64,000 bases of DNA from Cryptomeria japonica (GCF_030272615.1 NC_081408.1:340711293-340775292); one strand, 5' to 3'. Counted from the stretch's first letter, positions 47,595 through 59,230 are shown. Notes: generated from the letters alone by a model not told the origin. Made by a program: numbers and translations.

Positions 47595-48990
47595 TGATGA
47601 TATGATGAATCAATAAGGATCAACACAACTAATAAGAGGGGGGGGTGAATCAGTAGATAGAAAAATGACTATACTTTCTCTTCAAACTCAAAAAAAATCT
47701 CACAAATCAATCACTAAACTAACTAGTTCAAACATAGAGCTACAAACTACAATATCACTGACAGTTTTACGTGTTGACTGACATACCAAAATAATAGCAA
47801 AACAGATCTAAAACTCAAAGACCATTTAACCAAAACATCAAAATACTTTACTAGCAATAGTAAAAACACATTTCACATTATTTCCGATCATCTTATAAAA
47901 ACTAAGTTGATTTAAGAGTTAAGAAAATTAACCATAGCAATCATAACAACAAAAACCATTCACCACTTGACACAATGATTTTTGACATGTAAACCCAAAT
48001 GGAAAAAACCACGGTGGGGATGAATACCCACAAGTATTCTGAACTTTTCTAATGTTCACGCTATTAGGAGCCAAGCCTGTTAAAGCTTTACAAAAAGACA
48101 CGTTAGGAACAGATCCTGTTAGCGACCACCCGGTTAAGGGATTGACTATAATGCCTTGTTAGAAGCAATACCTTGTTAGGAGTAACCTCAATAGAGGATT
48201 TAAAATCCAGACTAATGGATCACCTAGTTAGAGGATTTAGATAGCACTAAGCTTGTTAAGGCTTACCCGGTTAAGGGATTTAACTCTTGTAATTGTTAGA
48301 GAACAACATGGGTTTGTTGATCTTGTAAATAGCACTGCTCCTTTTGATTAGATTCTTTTCATGCTCCTATTTGCCTTCACACATACTATAGATACACCTT
48401 CTGATTCATAAACAAATTACACTAAAACTTAACCAAAATTGCCAACACTATAAAAAAACAACTCATTGACCTTATATGGAAAACAACAGGTCGGTAACAC
48501 ATTACAAACCTAAGATCTCATAGAGATTATAAATAAATCAGTTCAATTATGACCATTAGATTAAATAGTAATCATTGCACATTGTTCAAGATAACCTTGA
48601 CCATTTCTTGATCACCACTTCATCGATTCCAGTAACTCTTCATGTAGTTTCCTCTTCATGCAATGTATTCACTCATTCCCAAGATAAAACTGTTATCTCT
48701 ACACGCCAAAAACCATTTGAAACTTATCACATACAACATGCATACGTGGCATAATCATTACCAATCACCATTTGATCATAAATCAATACAATTGATTCAC
48801 TAAGATTCTCTGGTTAGGGTTTGGCATATCAACAGGCAGGGTTACCAGTTGATCTCACTCCTTCTAAAGTAATATTGGTTTCCTTCACTTGGTCAATCTA
48901 CCGGTTGCAAACCAACATCATTACTGGTTACAATTGACATCAATGACAATTCAATAGTTCATCAACTCAATCTTTAATCAAATACCAAGA
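47595..48990 (-). repeat. 5' LTR of the copia element (1,396 bp)
   Basis: It matches 41676-43083 throughout. Its outer terminus is mutated from TGTTGG to TCTTGG (minus). The AGATT duplication follows immediately. Confidence 0.9.
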
Positions 48991-49084
48991 AGATTTACCA
49001 AATTGTTTTAATTTCCCTTCTATTCTCCTAAGGGGCCATACTACGTCCCACACTGGGGCATTTTGTGGCATGCACCATTTCAAT

Positions 49085-50300
49085 TTTTATTCTTTGAAGC
49101 AAAACAATAAACAACATTCTCTCAAAGAGGGAAAAAATGTAGACACCTAAAAAAATTGTCACTAAATATTCCTCCAAATTAATAAAATAATTTTCTTATT
49201 TAATTAAGACAACATTATTCTTCAAAAAAAATCAAATTTCACTCCTTTTCTTATAATTAAATAATCTTTAATTATTCTTAAATTAAAAGATTTTTAATAT
49301 TTTATTATTTTATTCTTTCTTATTTCTCATTAAGTAAATGATTTTTATTATCTAATTAATTATTTTCTTCTTCTCTAATATAATTAAATAAAAATTTTAT
49401 AATTAAATTAATTCTTTAATTTATTTAATTATTCACTTTTCAAAAAAACTCTTCCAAAATAAATAAAATAAATATTTTATTTATATCCGTTTCTCATGTA
49501 CATGAATTAAATAATATTATTTTTTAATTCCTCAATTAAATGATTTCTCAATTATTTTATGCTAATAAACTCTTCATTTCCACTTCTTTGACTCACTCTG
49601 AATCTATGTTCAACTCATCAATCAATTTTGTCTATCTCCTTTCAATGAATTCACTTTGTAATTATCTCAATTAATTCTTCTTCTCATCGAAAGTTCCTTT
49701 CATTTCTTAATCTCAGTCATCCGTTGATCTATTTACCTCTCAATCTCAATCTCAATCATGATGGTTTTTATAAAAGAAACCTTTCTCTCTTATTTCGACA
49801 TTCTCATTTGGGTCTACATTTATTATGTTGAAATCTTTACTTATTTTTTTATCATTGCATTATCAATCAACCACACTCCATTCCTTTTATGTCATTCTTG
49901 TGCTAAGTGCTAAAGGCTAAGAGCAAACACATCAAATTTATAAGATCTTGAAAAGCTAGGAGAACAATGGAGTCAAGCAAGTCATGAATGTGGAATTATA
50001 ATTTGGTTTAGTTCATTTGTTTGTGTTATGATTTAGTACTTCATCCATATAGTTGAATAGAATTTTGTAGATCATAGACTAATGGTTTGGTCAATTAGGG
50101 TTTGCAAATAGATTCAAATATTCTCACACACTATACTATTGACTAGATATTATTATTCTAATATTAGTTTCTAGAATCTATGTGGAAGATGTGCACAAAA
50201 CAAATTTATTACGACGACTCTAAAAACATTCAACAAAATGCAATTGGTTTACCTTTGATTATTATGTGTGCATGGTTCACCTTCTTTTGTATGTTGCTAT
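49085..50300 (+). repeat. Probable Tat-like 3' end and LTR, diverged
   Basis: ACTGGGGCATTTTGTGGC, then CTCTCAAAGAGGGAAAAAA and TGTAGACACCTAAAA parallel the A element's 3' end (CTGGGGCATC..., CTTCAAAGAGCGGAAAAA, TGTATACACCTAAAA). From 49139 it should be an LTR in plus orientation, with a very AT-rich first 500 bp. I cannot place the right end, so 50300 is a guess. Confidence 0.45.
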
Positions 50301-50559
50301 CTTCAGGAAACTCTATATTTTATCATTAGTATGTTAGTTTAACATTTGATGGTCGTGTGGACGTGTATCCTTGGGGTCTACAAATCACATATGAATTTAT
50401 GGCTAGGAGTATTTATAGTGACTTTGCTCTTTTATTTTGATCTTAAGTCTGTGCTTTGACTTATGCTCTTCTTTGAAACATGTATGTATAGAATTGAGGA
50501 AGTGGTATGAGGCACAAATAGTAAGGGGACTGATGAATGAATAAAGGACTTAAAAATGA

Positions 50560-51240
50560 TCTATTTGGATTGAATGGTACATGCTATTTTATTTTCCGAT
50601 AGGCAATCCCCTGTGGGGGTGCACCGCCACCGGAATTGTCTCACGCCTAGAACCGCCTACCTGAAAACGATTTTTCGAGCATGGTTTGTTGTTTAATGGT
50701 GGTTGTTATTTATGCAGGATAAGCTGGGAGAAGATGCAGCCCGCTGGAAAAGATGAAGATCATCGGGAAAGACTTGCCTTACACGTGGATAGGTTTTCTC
50801 CTCTAACGAGTGGGAGCGATTTCTCATAAAACGCGTTGGTAAATGGTTGACACTGTGTTGGAAATTGCTATGCATGCCCATGTGCTTCCTGCGCCCCATG
50901 TGTTTCCATCATGGCGTCCAACCTTGCTGACGACCACCATCGCCCCTGCAAATCGGTCACGACAGCCATATTTTTTCCTTTTTTTTTGGGTTAGTATTGA
51001 AGGAAAGACGTGCTTGCAAATTGTTGCAAGTGAGTGCGACAGTAAACCCATTATCCATGTTTACCATTTTATTTTTTATTCAATTGGATTTAAACTAAGA
51101 AATTTGACTAGTGGGTATGTTTCCAAAATTAATTTAGAGACAGTCTTATCAATTCATGTGTTGGGTTCAGCTTTACTGGTTTTGTAAAAGCTTGTTTATT
51201 GGCTTCCCGAATCCTGTAGAGTTTCGGGGCATTTTCAGAG
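50560..51240. other. GC-richer patch of unknown nature
   Basis: Around 50600-50960 the sequence is markedly richer in G+C than its surroundings (CCCCTGTGGGGGTGCACCGCC; GCGCCCCATGTG; GGCGTCCAACC). Overlapping frames on both strands (50843-51187 plus, 50824-51051 minus) resemble no protein I know. It may be low-copy sequence, for instance a first exon or promoter, but nothing shows this. Confidence 0.35.
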
Positions 51241-51349
51241 TAGCTAATATTCACTATGTATCGAATCATAGTTAAGTTCATTACTTTCATTTGATTTTAG
51301 AGTAAAATCGCTATTGCTTAATATGATTGTTAAGAAAAATCTTATTTTC

Positions 51350-51455
51350 CCACATAAAAGGATTTACATAACTCTGCTCAAATATCCTTTTGCTCTTTTT
51401 TTCCACATAAAAGGATTTACATAACTCTGCTCAAATATCCTTTTGCTCTTTTTTC
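51350..51455. repeat. 53-bp tandem duplication
   Basis: 51350-51402 and 51403-51455 are near-identical, both running CCACATAAAAGGATTTACAT, AACTCTGCTCAAATATCC and TTTTGCTCTTTTTT. It is perfect apart from the last few bases, so recent. It lies outside any recognised element. Confidence 0.95.
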
Positions 51456-53027
51456 TGTGAAGATCATGAAACTGAATTTAATTAGATCACACAGATTTCC
51501 ATGTCATGTTTGTACTCCCACATTTTACATAGATATCTACTAGAACAGTTCCAACCATTGTTTTGATAAAAAATTCTCGTCTAATATATACTCGATGAAT
51601 GTCAAAACCCTTTTCCAAGGTTTCCTTTCGGATTCAAACATCAGACCCTGGTAGAGAATTCGACTTTACACCTGCCAATTGTGTTTCTCCTTGAAAGCTT
51701 TGAAAGGCTTTTTCTAAAAGAATTTAAACAACGATCATTCAGCTACTGAGCTGGATTAGGAATTCATCGATGGTTTTAATTATTTATGATTACATTAATC
51801 CTTTGGTAGGATTTCATTTTAAACTGTTTGACAACATTACCCTTCTATAGTGCTTTGATGAATTTCTCTTCAAAATTGTTGAATGTCCATTAGAGCACTT
51901 AGTTTAGCACTACTATGGAGGTGGCTTCTGCTAACATTTACTTGAAAGTTTTTTTATTGTTAGAAAAACATTTTCAATAATAGTGCCAGCAAGCACGTCC
52001 CCTGAGAAGACACCATTTGGTGGCATTCCACATTCTTTTTATTCATATTGAATTTGCATGACAATATTTGATTTTAAATCTGCATTCTAATATGTTGTGT
52101 AGAAGTCCCTTTATTATTAATGGATCATGTCTGAAACAGAGTGCATTATTACAGTCTAAGCCAATTTTTATCTAATTGATTCATTAAACATTACTGAGAA
52201 ACTCCAGAAGAATTTATTTACGTTAAAATGATGGAACGATTCACATTTCTGAAATCAATGTCTTCCGCAACCATGACAAGTCACCTTCGTAGCCTCTAAA
52301 GTAAATAATATTTAGCACCTGAAATATTATATTAGTTACCTCCCATATATTAGTGGTATAAACTTCTTCAAGACATTTTCTTAAGCATGCAATGTTCTAT
52401 ATTGGGTTCCTCCTCTGTCATAATGAAAGATGATTGTGGGTGTTATGCATAAATAATGCCCTAGGATGCATCTTGAGTCCCCTGTTTATGTTAGGAAATA
52501 TCTCTGGTACAAAGTTAATATAAATATTAATTTGAATTTTGATATTTTAGATCTGGTTGAATGTTTCTAAAGTCTTTTCAACAATCTGTTTCATGCATAC
52601 AACATATATCATTCAGGTATGTCTCTAGAACAAAATAAAGAATTCAGTGATTCTCGCTTGAATTTCTAATACAACTGCAATCGACCTTGTTTCATTATCG
52701 TTAATCTATAGGTTGACTGTACTTTCTTATTTGAAATAAGATTTACTATTTTACAGAGTTCAAATGTTTCTTAGGAATATGGAGTTAGTGGTCCTTTTTA
52801 GTATGCAAATGATGCTACAATACATATATTGTAATTAGCTTGCATCAAATTCTATAATCGACAAAACAGAAACTTGCATTTCTTTATACTATAACCTCAA
52901 ACTTTGAAGTTTAGAGAGAATACATTGCAACATTATTATTAATGAGAAGGTCATTATTGTACTATTTTAAGAATCTTCTTCGTCTTCATTTTCACTAAAA
53001 TAATTCTGAACGACTTACAAAAAATGG
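51456..53027. other. No gene recognised
   Basis: This is ordinary AT-rich sequence. I looked for upstream DUR3 exons on the plus strand and saw none. Confidence 0.4.
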
Positions 53028-53431
53028 GTTTTGCTGTTTGGAATCATGGCTATTGAAATAAAAAGAAAGGCTCCATATGCACACACTGTTTGTGAGATTG
53101 TACGTGCTAGGTATGTGAACTATTGCTGAATTATTAAATTGTCAACTAACTTAAATGAACATGTAACTTGAATTGACTATCTAATTGAAGCTTGCACTGG
53201 TAATGTACAGATGGGGATCTACTGCACACTTGGTCTTCCTCACATTTTGTTTTTTGACAAACATCAGTCTGACAACAATGATACTGCTGGGAAGATCTAT
53301 TGTTGTAAATTTTCTGACTGGTGTAAATATATATGCTGCTAGCTTTCTAATCCCACTTGGTGTCATTGTTTACATACTTGCAGGAGGACTGGAGGCTACT
53401 TTCTTAGCTAGCTATATACATTCAGTTATTG
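53028..53431 (+). pseudogene. DUR3: DUR3-like urea/H+ symporter, two-exon fragment
   Basis: Exon 53028-53110 encodes [20 protein letters not shown] and VCEIVRAR. After a 100-bp GT...AG intron (53111-53210), exon 53211-53431 encodes [17 protein letters not shown], then [19 protein letters not shown] and [18 protein letters not shown], ending at a GT donor. The intron splits an Arg codon cleanly. These are membrane segments of plant DUR3, a plasma-membrane sodium:solute symporter-family transporter that imports urea. Two things suggest a relic: no AG acceptor precedes 53028 (stops lie just upstream), and no other exons of this ~700-residue protein are visible. Long conifer-like introns could hide downstream exons. 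Confidence 0.8.
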
Positions 53432-54639
53432 GTATGCACTTCGAAGTTTTGAATAGTTTGATTAAGCATTTTTAGCCATTATTTTTCATGTCTCACTTTA
53501 CTCTTTTCTAAAATCCTTCTATCTCTAAGAAATTATTCTTTCTAAAAGAAATTTATTATTTACTAATCTACAAAATGCTAAGTGGGTATTGTGTGACTTC
53601 GTTTGTTCTTTTGCTTCAGACCTCTTTTATGACATAAAGTGAGCTATCTTTCCCCTTAAAACGATATTAGGAAAAACAACAAATTGACCTCCAAGAGTAA
53701 TGTGACATTTCTTTGCACTAATATTAACACATCAATAAACCCTTAGTCCAACATTGAACATGTAAATGAAGAATTGCAATAAAAATAATCATTACAATCA
53801 ATAAATTTAATTTCAATAACCTGTCTAATTGAGTATTTTAAAAACCCTGAGATCAGATTCAAATGACTAGATATGGATATATGACAAAAAATTTGATGAC
53901 TCAGTTTAATCTATCATATCAAGTAATAATTCAAATAATTGGTTCATAAACACACCTTCCTTAATATTATTATGTAGAAAGCTTATAGACCTCTAATAAT
54001 GTTGTTATAAAATTAAAATATGACTTATCCAAGAGAGACAAAACCAAAAAATAAAATAAATGTGTTACAGTAGTTGAACACTTCACACCACTTGACCATC
54101 TCAAGATATGGATCCTAGGACATTTTCATTAGTATACTTTCTAGGAATGCATCTATTGTAATGTAATTTCTGAGTTTAATCAATATTAAGGTAGATGATA
54201 CAATATTCAAAACAATTACAATTCGATTTGCAAGAGTTAAATTGAAGACAAAAGGGAACACACTTTAATTTTAAGTGGGCCACATACAAATGCATGGCTT
54301 AGGTATACTCATTGACTCATCTTTCAATCACCTAAAGAAATATGGGTTTCTAGTGATATATTGACCATTAGAATAATCTCCTTTGTCGACAACATGCTCT
54401 TTTGGTTCTGTAAGTTAAAATGCCATGTTTATAATGGAAAGGAGGCCTTGCACTTGTGTAAGTTGCTTAGGTACATTACGAGATGCCCTTATTTTGAGTC
54501 ATGTTGCATTGAGAAATAGAGAAAAATAATAGTGCTCTATTTTATGCATTAATAAAGTGTGACAATATTTATTGATTTAAGTAGATGCCATAATCTTGTC
54601 TAGGATTTGATATATTTTCTTTAAAATGAATTAGTTTTT
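53432..54639. other. No gene recognised; possible DUR3 intron
   Basis: AT-rich sequence follows the donor-like GTATGC at 53432. No further DUR3 coding sequence is seen before the LINE. Confidence 0.4.
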
Positions 54640-54652
54640 TTCCAGTACTTGT

Positions 54653-56252
54653 CATTGTCTCTTTGCAGATGATACTTTGTTATTTGGACATACTTTGTTA
54701 GTTGAGGCAAAAGTGATTAAAGGAATAATACAAACTATGCATCATTTTTTGGTCAGAAAGTGAATAGTGATAAATCAAAGATTTTCTTCCTTAATACATC
54801 ACAACTGGTTCAACATAGGTTGCAATCCTTTTGGGGATTTGAGATTGGAAATCTTCCATGTACTTACCTTGGGATTCCTTTCTTTGTTAAACAGGATAAG
54901 ATTGGTTTTTGGGATAAGATTTTTTCGGTCATTTCTAAGAGAATTCTCTCATGGAATCATAGATGGTTAACTTTGATGGGTAAAATTGTTCTCATCAAGT
55001 CTGTTTTGAATGTTGTTCCCGTATATCTCATGTCTATTTTGAAGTCTCCAAAAGCAACTATTGTTATTTTACAGGATACTCTTAGAGATTTTCTTTGGAA
55101 CAATAATAAAGATGGCAAGAAGAAACTCCCTTTAATTGCATGGGATAAGGTATGTTTGCATAAGGAACTTGGGGGAACATGAATTTGGAGTCTGGAGAAC
55201 TAGAATTTAGCCTTAGGTGCTAAGTTGGTTTGGAAATTATATGACAAGCCTAGTTCCTTATGGGCACAGATTATGTTTGCCAAATATTTAAATAATGGAC
55301 CGAGAGAGTACATTTTTAAAGTCCCAAATTTGCCTTTGGGTTCTGCTATTTGGAATTTCCTTTGTAAATGTAGATCAGTTATTTTGCCTCATCTCTCATG
55401 GATTGTTCATAATGGTAGAAAGGTCAGATTCTGGGATGAAGTATGGAATGGACACACACCTGTGGTGAATATTAGGGATTGATCTCCTCTTATCACTATT
55501 TTTTCCTCCCTTTGGGGTGTTTTTGTAGTAGATTATTTTGAAATTGTGACTAGTGGACCCCTTAAGCTAGCTAGATGGAAGTTGATTGATTTCTTAGATG
55601 TTGATCAAAGTATGAAATTAGATTTTGAGAAGATTTTGGGGGATAGAATTGTATTTCTTTCTGATTCTGAGGATGAACTTATTTGGACAAAGAATATTTC
55701 TTGTAAGTACATTGTTAAAGATGGTTACAACTCTCTTATGGTTGCTAAAGATTTATCATCCTGACCTTATAAGTTGTTTTGGCATTCGGCTTGTCTTCCT
55801 AAAGCTGGAGCCTTTGCTTGGTTGGTAGTTCACGGCAGAATCCTTACAGGTATGAGACTGGATAGGCTTGGTATTACTATTGTTTTCCCTTGTCTCCTTT
55901 GTAACAAAAAATTGGAATCTTCTTCACACTTGTTCCTACATTGTGATTATGCTTATGAATGTTGGCAGTGATTTTTGAGAAGTTAAATATATCCTTTGTT
56001 ATTGATAAGGATCTCATTTCCCATTTTAGATCTTGGCCTTTTATGTTTACCTCATCTTTTTATGCATGCCTTTGGATCATATCTCCATCTATTGTTGTTT
56101 GGAATGTTTGGCTAGAGCGAAACAACAGGATATTTAAAAAATCAAGTTCTCTTGTGTCTGAGGTTCTATTAAATATTGAGTCTTCAATCTCTGAGGTTGC
56201 TTTGTCATTTATTTATAAGAATTTGGAAAAGCTTACTTCTTTTTCGCACTAG
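54653..56252 (+). pseudogene. LINE reverse transcriptase C-terminus and zinc-finger region
   Basis: HCLFADDTLLFG holds the catalytic ADD. After a frameshift at a T run (about 54745), the frame carries NSDKSKIFFLN, CTYLGIPFFVKQDKIGFWD, LSWNHRWLTLMGKIVLIKSV and DFLWNNNKDGKKKLPLIAWD. The zinc-binding region follows: LPKAGAFAWLVVHGRILTG, CLLCNKKLESSSHLFLHCDY (C-C-H-C pattern). A frameshift at about 55965 leads to WNVWLERNNRIFKKS. Stops occur at 55180, 55201, 55480 and 55762. Confidence 0.9.
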
Positions 56253-56774
56253 GATAGTAGAGTTACTAGACTTTGGAAGATGTTGTCAGTTTTACCCTCT
56301 CATGGTTCAATTTTTAAAAAGAATGATGCAATAGGTAAGAGATGCTCCGCTAGATGAAAACCTCCTCCGCAAGGGATCTTTAAACTGAATTTTGATGGGG
56401 CCTCTTGTGGTAACCCTGGGCCGGCTGGGGTAGGCATGGTAATTTATGATCACAATGCAAATTTTATTCGAGCTAAGTGGCATGATATTGGTTTTAAAAC
56501 TAACAATTATGCGGAAATTCATGCTTTGTCTTTTGGATTAGATATGGCAATCTCTTTGGGAATTAAGGACTTAATAATTGGAGGTGATTCTTTGGTGATT
56601 ATTCAATGTGCTATGAAAAAGAAATTGAATTGTTGGAATTTGCAGTATATAATTGATCTCATTTTACAAAAATTAAAATTGTTTGAATGTTTTTTGTTAT
56701 CCCATTGTTACAGAGAAGTTAATAAGATTGTGGATTGTTTGGCAAATTTAGCCATTGATAGCAATGCTAATTAG
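56253..56774 (+). pseudogene. LINE RNase H domain
   Basis: FKLNFDGASCGNPGPAGVGM (first Asp, GNPGP motif), NYAEIHALSFGLDMA (Glu), LIIGGDSLVIIQ (Asp) and REVNKIVDCLANLA (final motif) form a plant RNase H of the type fused to the end of some plant L1 elements. From 56382 to 56774 the frame is open, with all catalytic residues kept. Confidence 0.9.
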
Positions 56775-57351
56775 TGAGAGGTGGGTTTTGAGGAAATTCT
56801 TTCTAGGGTATGGGAAGGTTTGCAGCAATAGAACTTATGTGATTTTCTTGAGTAATATTGATGTAAAATTTTATGATGATAATTATTCCTGCTTTCCCCC
56901 TTCATTTCAAGTATTCATGTCTGTTATCTAGAGGAGAGTTTGATCTCATGGTATTTGATACAATAGTGTTTTTCCAAAGGTTTTTTAATACTTTCTTTGT
57001 TGGTAGGAAGGTTTTTGGCTCATGGGATTTGGCACAGGGCTTTGGAAAATTATGTCTTCTTCCATTGATAGCAGCTGTGGAGTCTACATTTGAAAATTAT
57101 CTGATGAATTTGCAAATTGCCATATGGGTTTTATGTAAAACTGATATTATATGTGTTGTGACTGCATTTTGTATGTGGGTTGGGGAGGGATGTATAAACT
57201 GATCTATTAGATACTATAGGTTTATTTTATGAGCTGTGATTGGAGGTTTTCTTCCCAGGGTTCTTTCCTCCGGTATGCTCTTTGAATCCTATGTAAAAAA
57301 TAAAAAATATTAATACAAAAGTTTAGTGGAATAATCCACTTTTATTGAAAA

Positions 57352-57360
<9 letters not shown>

Positions 57361-57382
<22 letters not shown>

Positions 57383-57383
57383 T
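57361..57383. repeat. TA microsatellite after the LINE A-tail
   Basis: About 11 TA units directly follow the poly(A) tract. Confidence 0.95.
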
Positions 57384-58801
57384 CCTAGGGCCTAGGCAAT
57401 AGAGTACATTCACCAGAAATTTTGTTGTGCAACTTATATTCTATCTAGCTTCTCACCCTGGTCTCATAGACGTATATGTACTCTCAAAGAACCATACTCA
57501 TTAGATTTGGACATTCTTATTGTTTTCACTTTCAATAAAAATTTTGATATATTTGGTTACAAGTCTCCACCAAAAGATGTGTTTGAATATCTTTGCATTC
57601 ATTAACCATGAAACCTATAAAAGATTTTGGGATTTGGTTTTTTATCATTTCTTCTCAAGCTGTTCTATTTAGAAACTTCTAATTTCTAGCCACATGCTTT
57701 TCTCTGAATTACCACTGTGTGCTTGTTAATTATATTAAGAATATTCTAATAAAGAAAGCCAATGTTATTGCTATTTTTTCTTTAAAATATACAAAGAGAA
57801 TATTATAAGCTTACATTCAAACAAAAACGCTTCCTTAAGAAAAAAGAAACTGCAGAGTATTAATCATTTTCTGTGAAACCAATAATTCTACAATTCCATG
57901 AAAGGTAAAAGCCCAAGAAAGAGACCACATGAATTGAATAAAAACAGTTTAGCTTTGATATTTGTAGGCCCCTTGGCTCTGAATCAAAATGACCCTTACA
58001 ATTTATCTTTATTTTCTAAACTCAAACATTAATCTAGGTGAAATACAAAAACTTTGACTTTGAGGATTCTTTGCAAAGTATGGCAGAAGGTTTAGAGGCT
58101 CAAGGTGAGGTATTGGAATTAGCATTGAATTCCAAATCCATCAATACCTTATTTAGTAGAGATCTATCTTAACAACATAGACTTGATATAAACTCCTATC
58201 GGCCGTACGCATTGCACCTTACCCAGAATCAATCTGCAGACATAGCAGTCTAAGTGAAGTTGGAGAATTTGTTTTGGAAATTTTCTTAGGGGTGTCCAAC
58301 TAACCATTTATCTATTAACATTTTGTGATACTAAATATTTATCATGACAAGTTCACGAATATGGAGAGATTCATACAATACATAACTTGAAAAACACACA
58401 AAGTCCATAAAGAAGAAGAGGAAAAAATTAATTGACTATCCATATAACATAGCCATAAAATAATTATATCTAATCTTTCACAAAACTTATATTTTATCAT
58501 TAGATTTATGGAACTATTCTCTAACATAAACATAGCCATATGCAGTGCAATAAAAACATCATAATATAAATACCAAGAAATCTCATACACAGAAAATTAA
58601 GGAAACAATGCCATATTCCTTGCCAGTTACACAGTTTTTTTCCTAAACAAAATAACATGCACACAAACTATTCCAATTCAACAGAATGGAATGTTCTCCA
58701 CACATCTTAAAATAAAAAGAGCAACTCACTTTTACAATGCTCTACTAAAGACGTTATTATAGAAAGCCCACATATATCTTTAACAACAGGGAAAGAGTAA
58801 C
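57384..58801. other. No gene recognised
   Basis: AT-rich sequence. It includes the 3' flank of the peptide gene on its right. A 40-codon plus frame at about 58049-58170 is discussed under rejected items. Confidence 0.4.
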
Positions 58802-59230
58802 TCATTTCCCTGTGCAGCACCCAGGAAAGCAACATGTGACGTAATTGCCATTATCATCATAACAACGAGAACATGCTAACACTCCTGCAACAATGATAAC
58901 ATCTCCTCGTCATCAGTGAATAAAAACATTATCACGATGATCTGAAATATTGATGAATCATTAAAAAAACTATCACATAATCTAATTGAAAAACAGTTTC
59001 AGATCGATTTTATGGATTGTAAAACCTGTGATCCTGATGATTAGAACAGCTATAAATGTATTTATACTAACCTTTAAATCCTTATAGTGAAGTGAATACA
59101 AGTATTTACACTAACCTTTAAATGTTGAAGTGGGACGAGATGCTTGAGTGAGAGTAATCATGGTGGTGAGTAGCAGGACTGAGATAAAGCATACCAAAAA
59201 TCGTGCTGCAAGACGCATGTAAGCTGCCAT
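58802..59230 (-). CDS. Small secreted cysteine-rich peptide, two exons
   Basis: Exon 1 is 59116-59230 (115 nt), the intron 58885-59115 (231 bp) and exon 2 58802-58884 (83 nt), giving 65 residues. Donor AAAG|GTTAGT and acceptor TTGTTGCAG|G are canonical and join in frame. Residues 1-30 form a signal peptide: basic start MAAYMRLAARF, hydrophobic core LVCFISVLLL, likely cleavage after TQA. The mature ~35 residues end YVTCCFPGCCTGK. Six Cys, at 43, 46, 56, 57, 61 and 62, are spaced C-x2-C-x9-CC-x3-CC, enough for three disulfides. It would be exported to the cell wall space. A TATA box lies 57 bp upstream. I recognise no family; defence or signalling peptide are guesses. Both exons are too short for ordinary ORF scans, and there are no lesions. 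Confidence 0.75.
59060..59147. repeat. 44-bp partial tandem duplication over the splice donor
   Basis: TATTTATACTAACCTTTAAAT (59060) and TATTTACACTAACCTTTAAAT (59104) are 44 bp apart. The peptide gene's donor AAAG|GTTAGT therefore exists twice: the exon-1 donor, and a copy 44 bases downstream inside the intron. Using the intronic copy would hit the TAG of GGTTAG at once. Confidence 0.8.

Larger units (their letters stand above)
41671..48995 (-). mobile_element. Ty1/copia retrotransposon with both LTRs and target duplication
   Basis: The element spans 41676-48990 and is flanked by perfect 5-bp direct repeats AGATT (41671-41675 and 48991-48995). From right to left it has the 5' LTR, primer-binding site, gag, zinc knuckle, protease, integrase, reverse transcriptase, RNase H, polypurine tract and 3' LTR, the copia gene order. 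The coding region is broken by stops and frameshifts, so it is not autonomous. The LTRs differ visibly, implying a fairly old insertion. Confidence 0.95.
54640..57360 (+). mobile_element. 5'-truncated plant L1-type LINE
   Basis: The element starts inside the reverse transcriptase just before the catalytic FADD and ends in a poly(A) tract (57348-57360), followed by a TA microsatellite. Order: end of RT, L1 C-terminal region, zinc-finger domain, RNase H, 3' UTR. 5' truncation and an A-tail are typical of LINE insertions. I found no clear target duplication. It lies downstream of the DUR3 exons, on the same strand. Confidence 0.9.

Noticed and set aside
50843-51187. 114-codon plus frame and overlapping minus frames in the GC-richer patch
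   Set aside because: No domain, no plausible start context. Overlapping frames on both strands are expected where GC rises.
58049-58170. Plus-strand frame with ctag|GTGAAATAC acceptor-like start, reading NFDFEDSLQSMAEGLEAQGE...
   Set aside because: Only about 40 codons, no matching donor or second exon, no recognised similarity. It is probably chance.
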